DNA of 64,000 nt from Nostoc sp. JL33. Its GTDB lineage: Bacteria; Cyanobacteriota; Cyanobacteriia; Cyanobacteriales; Nostocaceae. This document shows positions 46,923-54,702 of the stretch, one piece after another. The notes below the pieces were generated by a model. The model was not told where the DNA came from. It did not search any database and worked only from the letters and a program-made list of their open reading frames with translations. The translations under genes were made by a program, and so were the position numbers. How positions within the stretch are numbered: the stretch's first letter is position 1; every line of letters begins with the position of its first letter. The stretch lies in contig NZ_JABXKP010000087.1 in the NCBI RefSeq assembly GCF_017114985.1, positions 1 through 64,000 of the forward strand, in the 5' to 3' direction.

Positions 46923-47666
46923 TTACGTAGCTACCAACTCAGAATCGATTTCCGACGGCGCACTATCCTGGACTAGCGATCGCGTTTCACCGTTACGCTG
47001 GAGAATACCGCCAACCATTGCCAACAAGGCGTTTACCTTGCGGGTTCGCCACATATCTACAAGTTTTTGCACTTTAGTAGCAGACATCCGTCGCATCATC
47101 GCTTCGTAAAGATAAGCAGCATGTCCAGTTTCATCTTGGGCAATAGAAAGCATTCCTAACTTTAAGTTATGAGCGGTTGGCTCGTTATCAGGTAATACTT
47201 TCGCCATCCGTGCAAAGTCTTTACTAGCATCTAACTCCAGAATGTATGTGCTAGCCATAAATACATCCCAATCAATCACAGCAGGTTTTAGCTGTTCTTG
47301 AGTGTAGCCTTCAAAGAATGCTGCGAAAAAGGGACTACGCTGTTGTGATTTTTTTGGGGATGGAGTTTGGGGTTGACGCTTGAAATCTATAACTTGTTTA
47401 TTCACCTGTTGTAAGGCGTGGGCAAAAATTTGACCATGCCTAGTTTCATCTGATGCATGTTTTGCTAGTTTTTCGGCTAGCCATGTATCGCCTTCAGCAG
47501 CTGCGCGATCGCTAAGTGCAGATAAAAACGGTACAGAGCCAGATTCGGCCAACTGAAACCCCGCAAGGATGTTGGGGCGGGTTTTAGAATCACGAATTTG
47601 AGCAGCAGAGTAATAGGCAAAGACACCTGAACCAGCTAAATGCAGAACGTGAGTCAAGAAGTTCAT
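46923..47666 (-). CDS. Ferritin-like di-iron protein
   Basis: A 247-residue helical protein with paired carboxylate/His motifs: QLAESGSVPFLSAL, KHASDETRHGQIFAH, YILELDASKDFARM and IAQDETGHAAYLY. The two DETxH motifs on separate helices are typical of the ferritin/rubrerythrin-like superfamily. Reaction unknown; oxidase or oxygenase roles are possible. The last residues are polar. It is followed by the HxlR gene but separated from it by a repeat block. Confidence 0.8.
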   Translation of the reverse strand: MNFLTHVLHLAGSGVFAYYSAAQIRDSKTRPNILAGFQLAESGSVPFLSALSDRAAAEGDTWLAEKLAKHASDETRHGQIFAHALQQVNKQVIDFKRQPQTPSPKKSQQRSPFFAAFFEGYTQEQLKPAVIDWDVFMASTYILELDASKDFARMAKVLPDNEPTAHNLKLGMLSIAQDETGHAAYLYEAMMRRMSATKVQKLVDMWRTRKVNALLAMVGGILQRNGETRSLVQDSAPSEIDSELVAT

Positions 47667-47780
47667 CAGAAATTCCCACTGGCAATTGGAAGGTTACAAT
47701 TCTTATTATCTCAACGGTTAACAAATATATCTTTTCATTTTGCTAGTATCATCCCACAGAGGTAATGCAGGTAACTTTGA

Positions 47781-48347
47781 ATGGAGAAATTAATTAAACC
47801 AGTGCGATATTGGTTTTGTGCAACTATCATAATTTTGGGTTTGATAGGCTGCGATCGCTTTACCGCTACTTCTGGAGAACCGGTTGAGCGAGTGAGTGAT
47901 GGCGATACTATAGTAGTTAAAGATACCAACGGCAAAAATTTTAGTGTGCGCTTTGCTTGTGTAGATGCGCCAGAGATAGCTCATACTAACAAAGAAAAGC
48001 AGAGTAAACGCATTAGCGATCGCAATCAATTTAGTTGGGGTGTAAAAGCCCAAAAACGCGTCGAAGAACTAGTGCAACAAGGAGGCGATCGCGTGACTTT
48101 GAATATCACCGATAGCGATCGCTATCAGCGCAAAATTGCCGAAGTCCGGTTAAAAAATGGCACTTTTGTACAACAGGTATTGTTGCAAGAAGGTTTAGCA
48201 AAAGTGTATCGTCCCTATTTAAATAAGTGTCCTAGTAGAGACTTAGTTGAACAAGCCGAAGCTAAGGCGAAGGAACAACGGCTTGGCGTTTGGAGTGATA
48301 CTAAATTTGTGAATCCTTGGGAATATCGCAGCTTATATAAAAAGTAA
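47781..48347 (+). CDS. Thermonuclease-family lipoprotein
   Basis: A 188-residue staphylococcal-nuclease-like protein. The N-terminus is a lipoprotein signal (YWFCATIIILGLIGCDR, lipobox LIGC). The nuclease domain has ERVSDGDTIVV, VRFACVDAPE (metal Asp and catalytic Arg region), GVKAQKRVEEL and VLLQEGLAKVYRPY. It probably degrades nucleic acid outside the plasma membrane. It overlaps no neighbour; the ABC permease gene converges on it. Confidence 0.9.
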   Translation: MEKLIKPVRYWFCATIIILGLIGCDRFTATSGEPVERVSDGDTIVVKDTNGKNFSVRFACVDAPEIAHTNKEKQSKRISDRNQFSWGVKAQKRVEELVQQGGDRVTLNITDSDRYQRKIAEVRLKNGTFVQQVLLQEGLAKVYRPYLNKCPSRDLVEQAEAKAKEQRLGVWSDTKFVNPWEYRSLYKK

Positions 48348-48361
48348 AAACTTCAAAACTC

Positions 48362-49243
48362 CTACTCCTCCCCCCAAGTTTGCAGTTGCAAATAAACTAG
48401 TACCAGCGTCACAGCTAGTAACACCGTCGCTGCTGCTGCTGCATAACCAAAATCAAACTGAGCAAAAGCCTCTTGGTAAATGTAGTAAACCAGCAAATTA
48501 GTCGAATTCAGTGGCCCACCTCCAGTCATCACATAAACTTGCTCAAAACTCCGCAATGTAAAAATCGCGGTAGTGATGATTGCAAATATCACAGTCGGGC
48601 GCAATCCAGGCAGAGTAATATACCAAAATTGTTGCCAAGCATTTGCTCCATCTAAATCTGCTGCTTCATAACGACTGGGAGGAATTGCTTGCAACCCGGC
48701 TAAAAAAACTACCATATTGAAACCTAATTGTTTCCAAATACTCATTAGAATAAGTACTGGCATTGCCCAAAATGTGTCTCCTAGCCAGGGTATGGTTGGA
48801 ATGCCAAAAAAATCTAAAAGTCCGTTAACTGGCCCTGATGTTTGAAACAGCCAGCGAAATCCCAAACCGGCTGCCACAAGTGAGATAATTGAAGGGATAA
48901 AATAGGCACTTCGCAGGGTTCCCCGCAAGGGAATGGAACGGTTTAATAACACTGCTAATCCCAAAGAGATAACTAAGCTGGGAATGATCGTGGCAACAGT
49001 AAAATAAAAGGTGTTACCCAAAACTTGCCAAAAATCGGGGTTGAGTAGCAAGCGCGTATAGTTTTTTAAGCCTATCCAATAAGTACCTTTTAAAGTGAAA
49101 CTACCAGCAGTGAAGCTGAGGTAAAACAAATAGGCGATCGGCCAAATGATAAAAACGCCCAGCAAAATTAGTGCTGGTGTGAGAAAAATCCAAGCAGCTA
49201 CTGTATCATTATCCAACCACGACTTAGTATATATTTTTGACAT
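48362..49243 (-). CDS. Carbohydrate ABC transporter permease (MalF/UgpA type)
   Basis: A 293-residue permease with six membrane segments and the EAA loop EAADLDGANAWQQFWYITLPGLRP. It would pair with a second permease, a binding protein and an ATPase, none of which is in the window, so the operon may be split or dispersed in the genome. The first 16 codons (MSKIYTKSWLDND) are duplicated at 53355-53401, upstream of the intact purN. Confidence 0.92.
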   Translation of the reverse strand: MSKIYTKSWLDNDTVAAWIFLTPALILLGVFIIWPIAYLFYLSFTAGSFTLKGTYWIGLKNYTRLLLNPDFWQVLGNTFYFTVATIIPSLVISLGLAVLLNRSIPLRGTLRSAYFIPSIISLVAAGLGFRWLFQTSGPVNGLLDFFGIPTIPWLGDTFWAMPVLILMSIWKQLGFNMVVFLAGLQAIPPSRYEAADLDGANAWQQFWYITLPGLRPTVIFAIITTAIFTLRSFEQVYVMTGGGPLNSTNLLVYYIYQEAFAQFDFGYAAAAATVLLAVTLVLVYLQLQTWGEE

Positions 49244-49264
49244 CTATAATCCCTCTTAGCTGTT

Positions 49265-49413
49265 ATGACCCTTCGCCCTGATTCTACCCTTAGCTTAGTT
49301 TCTCCTAGCATTAGCGATCGCCAACAAATCCGCCCAATCCAATATTGATGCAAGCCGCAGTATCAGTAATGCCGGATGATACACTAGAAACATTCCACGC
49401 GCGGATTTAAATT
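49265..49413 (+). pseudogene. Internally deleted copy of purN
   Basis: 49265-49325 matches the first ~61 nt of the intact purN at 53423 (ATGACCCTTCGCCCTGATTC) and 49339-49413 matches 53933-54007 (CCAATATTGATGCAAGCCGC). About 450 nt between these are missing, and the frame is lost. The upstream sequence 49197-49264 is also shared with 53355-53422, so the whole block is a degraded duplicate. Confidence 0.93.
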
Positions 49414-49486
49414 ATTACCCCCCTTAATCCCCCCTTATCAAGGGGGGAAACAAGAAAATACGGTTCCCTCCCCTTTATAAGGGGAG

Positions 49487-49600
49487 GAACGAAAAGACTT
49501 GTGTTGTGAACGAAAAGACTTGTGTTGTGAACGAAAAGACTTGTGTTGTGAACGAAAAGGCTTGTGTTGTGAACGAAAAGGCTTGTGTTGTGAACGAAAC
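49487..49600. repeat. 21-bp tandem array (GAACGAAAAG)
   Basis: Five full units of GAACGAAAAGACTTGTGTTG plus one base, plus a partial sixth; units 4 and 5 differ by one base (GGCTTG for GACTTG). A plus-strand frame of NEKTCVV repeats across it is an artefact. Confidence 0.93.
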
Positions 49601-49617
49601 GCTATTTTTCTGCAAAC

Positions 49618-50013
49618 TCAAACCAATCCCAAATGCAATTTCAACGCCGCATCAATTAGTACCATCATCTCTTCGTTTAAACTACCTAATACTTCAGCAG
49701 TAATTCGTTGCTTAGAAATTGTTCGCACTTGCTGCGCCTGTACTTTAGAAAGCTTCGTTAAACCACTAACCTCTGGATTAAGCAAAACTTCAAAGGGATA
49801 AACACGGCTCACATTAGAAGTAATCGGTAAAATTGTAATAGTGGTAGCAGCACTATTATTTATATCATTACTGACAATTAGCACTGGACGACGTTTACCC
49901 ATTTCTGAACCCATGACCGGACTAAGATTTGCGTAATAAATATCACCCTTACGGGTTCGGCAGTCGCTACAACGGGGGGAACCCCCGCAACGCGGTGCCT
50001 CACCACGTTTCAT
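49618..50013 (-). CDS. MazF/PemK-type endoribonuclease toxin with in-frame repeat insert
   Basis: A 131-residue toxin: RKGDIYYANLSPVMGSEMGK, RPVLIVSND, ATTITILPITSN and AQQVRTISKQRI are the normal MazF/PemK core (RNA cleavage). After MKRG, 19 residues (EAPRCGGSPRCSDC then RTRKG) interrupt the usual MKRGDIYYANL start. That insert is encoded by a GC-rich dispersed repeat, in frame, and brings three Cys. Start overlaps the antitoxin stop by 14 nt. Activity with the insert is unknown; it lies before the first core strand. Confidence 0.9.
   Translation of the reverse strand: MKRGEAPRCGGSPRCSDCRTRKGDIYYANLSPVMGSEMGKRRPVLIVSNDINNSAATTITILPITSNVSRVYPFEVLLNPEVSGLTKLSKVQAQQVRTISKQRITAEVLGSLNEEMMVLIDAALKLHLGLV
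49959..49999. repeat. GC-rich dispersed element inside mazF
   Basis: GGCAGTCGCTACAACGGGGG followed by GAACCCCCGCAACGCGGTGC; the first part is shared with the intergenic copy at 4931. The inserted length deduced from the protein is 57 nt. Confidence 0.85.
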
Positions 50014-50224
50014 CTGTTAAACCATCTGCCACTGTCACATCCCAATCGTTATCAACTTCAGCAGACGCTTCTCGGTAAGCTGCCTCTAATTCTCGGTTTC
50101 GCAGTAATTCTAATGCTTCTTCAATTACTTGAGAACGAGATTTACATCCTTTATCCGGCTTGTAATTTTCGACAAACTCCACTAAAGACGGTGGCAAGAA
50201 AATAAAGAGTTTTTCTACATTCAT
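50000..50224 (-). CDS. Ribbon-helix-helix antitoxin partner of MazF
   Basis: A 74-residue protein: MNVEKLFIFLPPSLVEFVEN and KSRSQVIEEALELLRNRE make a CopG/MazE-like ribbon-helix-helix; the acidic tail (AEVDNDWDVTVADGLTDETW) is the toxin-blocking part. It overlaps the toxin start. The ATG at 50224 fits the family; a TTG at 50245 is the alternative. Confidence 0.85.
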   Translation of the reverse strand: MNVEKLFIFLPPSLVEFVENYKPDKGCKSRSQVIEEALELLRNRELEAAYREASAEVDNDWDVTVADGLTDETW

Positions 50225-50508
50225 CTTCCTACCAACTAGTAGCAAAAATAATTCGTACTAATATTCTAGCTTACTAAAGCGATCGCACTTTCCCACAGGC
50301 GATCGCTTGGGTAAGCCCTTGGCTCATAATTATCTCTATATAGCAATACGGTTCAGTTAGCGATAATTGTAGGTTGGGTTGAGGAACGAAACCCAAACAA
50401 GCCTTGATGATGTTGGGTAACACTAAAGTTCAACCCAACCTACACAAATTCTTTCCCACTGCTGTAAGTCTATTTATAGCTGCCTACTCACTTTGATTTT
50501 TGTTAGCT
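50225..50508. other. Spacer between MazEF pair and orthocaspase gene
   Basis: 284 nt. Two HIP1-containing blocks (GCGATCGCACTTTCCCACAG and GGCGATCGCTTGG) start it, followed by the paired TTGTAGGTTGGGTTGAGGAA and TTCAACCCAACCTACAC, a loose palindrome seen also at about 26291 and 26350 near the Uma2 gene. Confidence 0.6.
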
Positions 50509-53121
50509 TTATCGATTTGTTGGTGGAGCAACAACAGCTTTCACAACTACAGCTTTGACACCTTTAATTTCCTTCGACAAACGTTCAATTTTAGCAAGTT
50601 GATCTTGATTGTTTACGGTTCCGCCTACAGTAACAGTCCCATCTTCTGCTGCATCAACTGTTATTAGACCATTAGGTATATTAGCTTCTAATTTGGAGCG
50701 AACTTCACTTGCTAGGTCTTTTAGGTCTCTCTGTGTATCACCACCAGTAGCATTATTACGTTGTTCGCGAGCGCGAATATCTTCATTGAGCTGTCTTCTA
50801 CGGGCTTCACTTTGTGCATCTTTTTGAGAAGCTTGTGTTGTTTGAACAGTAGGTGCTTGTGAAGAAATAAACTCTGGGCTAGACAAGGGAGTAGACTGTG
50901 GATTGTTACTACTAAAAATTGCACCCGCTAGCACTGCTATCACTAAGCCTGCTCCTCCTAGTCCTACCCATAAAAACTTTTGTCGGGTTATTCGCTCTTG
51001 AGCCGATTGAGTGGGTTGAGCAGAGCTTGACTGCTGAATCGGAGATTTAATTAATTCTTGGCGATATTCTGCTTCCTGTGGCTGGGGTTGTTTCTCTACC
51101 TGCTGCTTTAGTTGTACAACTTCTTGTTGTTTTTCTGCCTCTTTTTGCTGCCTGATGCTCTGTTGCTGTTTCCGGGATTCTACTTGTGAAGATGATTGAA
51201 TAATAATTGCTTCGATCGCAGATGTTTCTGCATCATTTAGTTCTAAAATTCGTTGAAAGCGCTGTAGTTCTTCACGAGTAACATCGCTAAGAGGATATTC
51301 AAACTGAATTGACTCTCTAAACACCTGTTCATACTGTTGCAGCTTTTGCTGATGTTCCTCGATCGCAGCAATAATTGGATTTTCAATTGCAGTCACATTC
51401 CGAGCAGTCAGATTCAACGCTTGATGACGTTGGGTTAATTGAGAGCGTTTAAAAGCACTGAGCGGATATTCTTGCTGAATAGCCTCTGTAAACTCCTGCT
51501 CATATTGCCTCAAGTTTGCTTGATGCGTTTCAATCTCCGCATTAATCCGCCTCTCGATCGCTCCCACATCCCCTTTACTCAACCCCAATGTCTGCCACGT
51601 TTGCTGCAACTGCTTCCGCGTCACCTCATCTGGATAATGCTGGCGCTGCGTCGCCTTCACAAACGCCTGTTCGTACTGCTGGAGTTTTTGATGATAGCTT
51701 TCAATCTGTGTTGTGATTTGCGCTTCAATTGGTGCAACATCTACATCCGTCAATCCCAAGCGCTGCTGCTGTTGGCGTAAGTCAGTCCGGGTTGCCGCAC
51801 TGAGAGGATATTCTCGCTTCGTGGCAGTCAAAAATAGCCGTTGGTAATCCTGGAGTTTCTGGTGATATGCCTCTACCTCAGCCGTAATCTGAGATTCAAT
51901 CGCGGCAATATCTCTATCCGCCAGTTCTAATTGCTGCTGGGTTTGCCGTAAGCGATCGCGGCTTGCTGCACTCAGGGGAAACTCCTGCCGCAGTGCCGTT
52001 GTAAAGGCTTGCTGATACGTTTCCAAGTTTTGCTGATGCGTCTTAAAGCGTGCAGTCACTAGTGCCTCAATCGGCATCGTGTCTTCATTTCGCAGCCCCA
52101 AAGTTTGCTGGAGAATTTGCAGATCGTGGCGATCGCTATCGGTAATTGTCTCGTCTCGCTCCAGTAGTTCAGTAAACACCTGCTGATACTGCTGGAGTTT
52201 TTCGCCAAACTCCTTGCGATACGGTTCCAACACCTCATCTTCGATCGCCTTCGCCTCATCTGTCTCCAATCCCAAGCGAGTCCTCTGATAATCCAATGTG
52301 CGACGACCAACAAGAGAAATTTCGCCTCGGTGAATAAATCGCGCTACCTCTTTACGATATCGCTGTCTTGGATCGCCCGGAGCCACCTTTGTCAGCCGAA
52401 TTTTAAAGCCTTCTCGAATTGCATAGATTTCCGGCTTCATCGCAGGTTGAAGTTCTCGCACCTTCTGACTGGCGTACTCATGGAGTTCATCAATTGAGAT
52501 AAACTCATCTTGATCGCGATCGGCTTCGCCCGACTTGATCCCTTCAACCAAAAAACGAGTGTAAATCGATAAATCTTGCCCTTGCTCCTCAAAGGAATAT
52601 TGAGTCGAAGTAGAAGAAGTCAACACGGCTCGTCCTTCACCACCTAACTGCTCCCGGATGTCAATCGTGCCGTCATCTTTGGCAGACATCCCCTCAGCAA
52701 ACGCGCCACTAAAGCAACTATCCAGTATTATCACCTGCCGCCGGGAGCGGCTTTCGCTCATGCGATCGTGAATAAAATTGGCAGACACCGACGTTGAGCG
52801 AATCAATTCGCCCTGCCGCGTCTTACTGGTGTTGCGAGTCGCCAGATACAGCCTACCGCGATCGTCTTTGATGCCGTGTCCCGAAAAGTATAGCAGCAGC
52901 AAATCATCCTTGTGCCGCCCAGAGAATAGCGTTTCGATCGCCATTTCTACAACTTGTCGTTCAGGATTTTTTAGCAGGGTAATATCTGACGCGGAAAACC
53001 CGCCCATCTCGCTATGCAGCAGTACACCATACACTGCTTCCACATCTCTAACTGCACTGGGCAATGGGTTCAGCCCTGGCTCATACTCACTGACCCCAAT
53101 CAGCAACGCTACCTTTGCCAT
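50509..53121 (-). CDS. Orthocaspase with EF-hand loop, helical repeats, membrane segment and BON domain
   Basis: An 870-residue caspase-family protein. The p20-like domain has catalytic H82 in YFSGHG and C136 in ILDSCFSG. A canonical EF-hand loop DRDQDEFISIDE lies at 201-212. From ~290 to ~645 six to seven helical repeats of about 60-70 residues follow, each with a QYEQAF-like start and a (EY)PLSA middle. A Gln-rich stretch, a membrane segment at ~715-738 (FLWVGLGGAGLVIAVLAGAIF) and a C-terminal BON domain (~795-865, GTVTVGGTVNNQDQLAKIER) complete it. The C-terminal part probably faces outward, leaving the protease in the cytoplasm. Cyanobacterial orthocaspases cleave after Arg and are linked to cell death and stress; this form is not characterised to my knowledge. 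Confidence 0.93.
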   Translation of the reverse strand: MAKVALLIGVSEYEPGLNPLPSAVRDVEAVYGVLLHSEMGGFSASDITLLKNPERQVVEMAIETLFSGRHKDDLLLLYFSGHGIKDDRGRLYLATRNTSKTRQGELIRSTSVSANFIHDRMSESRSRRQVIILDSCFSGAFAEGMSAKDDGTIDIREQLGGEGRAVLTSSTSTQYSFEEQGQDLSIYTRFLVEGIKSGEADRDQDEFISIDELHEYASQKVRELQPAMKPEIYAIREGFKIRLTKVAPGDPRQRYRKEVARFIHRGEISLVGRRTLDYQRTRLGLETDEAKAIEDEVLEPYRKEFGEKLQQYQQVFTELLERDETITDSDRHDLQILQQTLGLRNEDTMPIEALVTARFKTHQQNLETYQQAFTTALRQEFPLSAASRDRLRQTQQQLELADRDIAAIESQITAEVEAYHQKLQDYQRLFLTATKREYPLSAATRTDLRQQQQRLGLTDVDVAPIEAQITTQIESYHQKLQQYEQAFVKATQRQHYPDEVTRKQLQQTWQTLGLSKGDVGAIERRINAEIETHQANLRQYEQEFTEAIQQEYPLSAFKRSQLTQRHQALNLTARNVTAIENPIIAAIEEHQQKLQQYEQVFRESIQFEYPLSDVTREELQRFQRILELNDAETSAIEAIIIQSSSQVESRKQQQSIRQQKEAEKQQEVVQLKQQVEKQPQPQEAEYRQELIKSPIQQSSSAQPTQSAQERITRQKFLWVGLGGAGLVIAVLAGAIFSSNNPQSTPLSSPEFISSQAPTVQTTQASQKDAQSEARRRQLNEDIRAREQRNNATGGDTQRDLKDLASEVRSKLEANIPNGLITVDAAEDGTVTVGGTVNNQDQLAKIERLSKEIKGVKAVVVKAVVAPPTNR

Positions 53122-53422
53122 TTAACTCACCTATACCGCAATCAAATCTTCTGCTGCTTTAATCTCTGTGTTGTTCTCTTGATACCAAGTATTAGAATAT
53201 CACTTATATCAATTGGACGAGTTATGAGCTAAATCTTTACAGCAAAATTTAATCAAGCGTAGGCGTAGCCCGTCGTAGACATCGCAACATGAAAGTAGAC
53301 ATTGCCGAATCAAAGGATGAAATTTTACTTATTTATGTGATAAAAATCTAGGCGGCTACTGTACCATTATCCAACCACGACTTAGTATATATTTTTGACA
53401 TCTATAATCCTTCTTAGCTGTT
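53122..53422. other. Right junction of the accessory island
   Basis: 301 nt. The left half is AT-rich with CGTAGGCGTAGCCCGTCGTA (a short dispersed repeat also at about 60464). From 53355 it is the duplicate of the permease N-terminal codons (MSKIYTKSWLDN, now stopping after 17 codons) and the permease-purN intergenic sequence. Confidence 0.75.
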
Positions 53423-54082
53423 ATGACCCTCCGCCCTGATTCTACCCTTAGCTTAGTTTCTCCCAGCATTAGCGATCGCCAACTAGTCGCCCCTTTAAAA
53501 CTGGGAATTATGGCTTCTGGGAACGGCAGCAATTTTGATGTAGTTGCTCAAGCCATCCAAGATGGGCAGCTAAATGCTCAAATTAAAGTTTTAATTTACA
53601 ATAACCCCTCAGCTAAAGCAGCCGTCAGAGCAACCAATAGAGGCGTAGAAGCTGTTTTATTGAATCACCGCAACTATAAAAATCGAGAAGAGTTTGATCA
53701 GAAAATTGTGCAGACATTGCAGCACTATGATGTAGAATGGGTGATTTTGGCAGGTTGGATGCGACTATTAACATCAGTTTTCATCGATGCCTTTCCTGAG
53801 AGGATTATTAATATCCATCCTAGTTTGTTACCTAGTTTTAAAGGAATCCATGCTGTAGAACAAGCTTTGGCATCTGGGGTAAAAATCACTGGTTGTACAG
53901 CGCATATAGCTTGTTTAGAAATGGACAGTGGGCCAATATTGATGCAAGCCGCAGTACCAGTACTGCCGGATGATACAGCAGAAACACTCCACGCCAGGAT
54001 TCAAATTCAGGAACATCGGATTTTGCCACTTGCGATCGCTCTGGCAGCTTCTTCGTCAAAAGTTACACTAAGCGTAACGTAA
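53423..54082 (+). CDS. purN: Phosphoribosylglycinamide formyltransferase
   Basis: A 219-residue enzyme transferring formyl from 10-formyl-THF to GAR in purine synthesis. Motifs: LGIMASGNGSNFD (GAR/phosphate binding), INIHPSLLPSFKGIHA (catalytic Asn-His) and TGCTAHIACLEMDSGPILMQ (catalytic Asp region). The first ~25 residues (TLRPDSTLSLVSPSISDR) are an N-terminal extension common in cyanobacterial members. It is the intact copy of the gene broken at 49265. Confidence 0.96.
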   Translation: MTLRPDSTLSLVSPSISDRQLVAPLKLGIMASGNGSNFDVVAQAIQDGQLNAQIKVLIYNNPSAKAAVRATNRGVEAVLLNHRNYKNREEFDQKIVQTLQHYDVEWVILAGWMRLLTSVFIDAFPERIINIHPSLLPSFKGIHAVEQALASGVKITGCTAHIACLEMDSGPILMQAAVPVLPDDTAETLHARIQIQEHRILPLAIALAASSSKVTLSVT

Positions 54083-54098
54083 AAATACACATAGCGTT

Positions 54099-54533
54099 AG
54101 GACTTAGGCACTGTACAAATGCATCGTGATGTGCAATAAATTCTATTGAGGAAGTTTTCAGGCTTTTCTTAATTATCCTGCGATGCCTACGGCGGTAAAC
54201 TACGCAAATAGATCATGCTGTAGGGGCACAGCAATGCTCATGGGTGTCAACTTAAGGTGAAAGCTAGCCTAGAATCGGCTTTTAGAGATTGTCTGGTTGT
54301 TGTCTGGTTGTCTCGTTCCCAGTCTCCGACTGGGAATGCCTAATGGGAGGCGGAGCCTCCCTGACTTGCGGCAGAGCCGCAATTGAAGAGCATTTCCAGC
54401 CAGAGGCTAGAAACGAGGTTTTAAAAGGGTTTGGGCTTAAGTTGACACCAATGAGCTTTTTCTGTGCCCTTACGAAAGATATGGTTTTTAACCTTGATTC
54501 ATATTTGGTATTTCTTGTTAATGCGTAAGTCCT
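54099..54533. mobile_element. Outer MITE with GGACTTACGCA-type ends, containing another element
   Basis: Left AGGACTTAGGCA and right TGCGTAAGTCCT are inverted with one mismatch. The 435-bp size is far larger than the 91-113 bp of the other copies because the element at 54220-54473 lies inside it. Confidence 0.7.
54220..54473. mobile_element. Inner MITE with GTAGGGGCACAGC ends
   Basis: 254 bp between GTAGGGGCACAGCAATGCTC... and ...GAGCTTTTTCTGTGCCCTTAC, an imperfect inverted pair of about 38 nt that includes GTGTCAACTTAAG/CTTAAGTTGACAC. The interior holds CCCAGTCTCCGACTGGGA and GGAGGCGGAGCCTCC hairpins. A second member with the same ends but different interior is at 61618-61859. Confidence 0.85.
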
Positions 54534-54537
54534 ACAA

Positions 54538-54658
54538 TAGACCTCTTGCAAAAGTCCCTAACACCCTACGCCCAACCCCTCCCCGCTCTTCGGGAGGGGA
54601 GACAAAGCGTAGCTTTGGCGGGGTGGGGTTCTTATTTTTTATTTATACAAGAGGTCTA
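54538..54658. mobile_element. Small MITE with TAGACCTCTTG ends
   Basis: 121 bp with perfect 11-bp inverted ends TAGACCTCTTG and CAAGAGGTCTA, and a CTCCCCGCTCTTCGGGAGGG-type hairpin inside. Confidence 0.8.
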
Positions 54659-54702
54659 ATAGACAGATGTACGCCCTTACTTTTTGCTCTCCCACAAACC
54701 TA

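Larger units (their letters stand above)
49244..49617. other. Left junction of the accessory island
   Basis: Contains the purN pseudogene (49265-49413), a CCCCTTAATCCCCCCTTATC palindromic repeat (49416-49486) and a 21-bp tandem array (49487-49600). No intact gene. Confidence 0.8.
54083..54702. other. Repeat-filled region between purN and the GAF protein
   Basis: 620 nt made up almost wholly of elements: 54099-54533 (GGACTTACGCA-type ends) containing a nested element 54220-54473, then 54538-54658 with TAGACCTCTTG ends. Frames through it (e.g. the one reading PVSDWECLMGGGASLT) come from hairpin repeats, not genes. Confidence 0.8.

Noticed and set aside
49499-49801. Plus-strand frames with repeated Cys-rich or NEKTCVV peptides
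   Set aside because: Arise from the 21-bp array and the antisense of mazF; composition unlike a protein.
54282-54551. Frames in both strands within the nested MITE
   Set aside because: Coding appearance comes from GC-rich hairpins (GGAGGCGGAGCCTCC); no gene signals.
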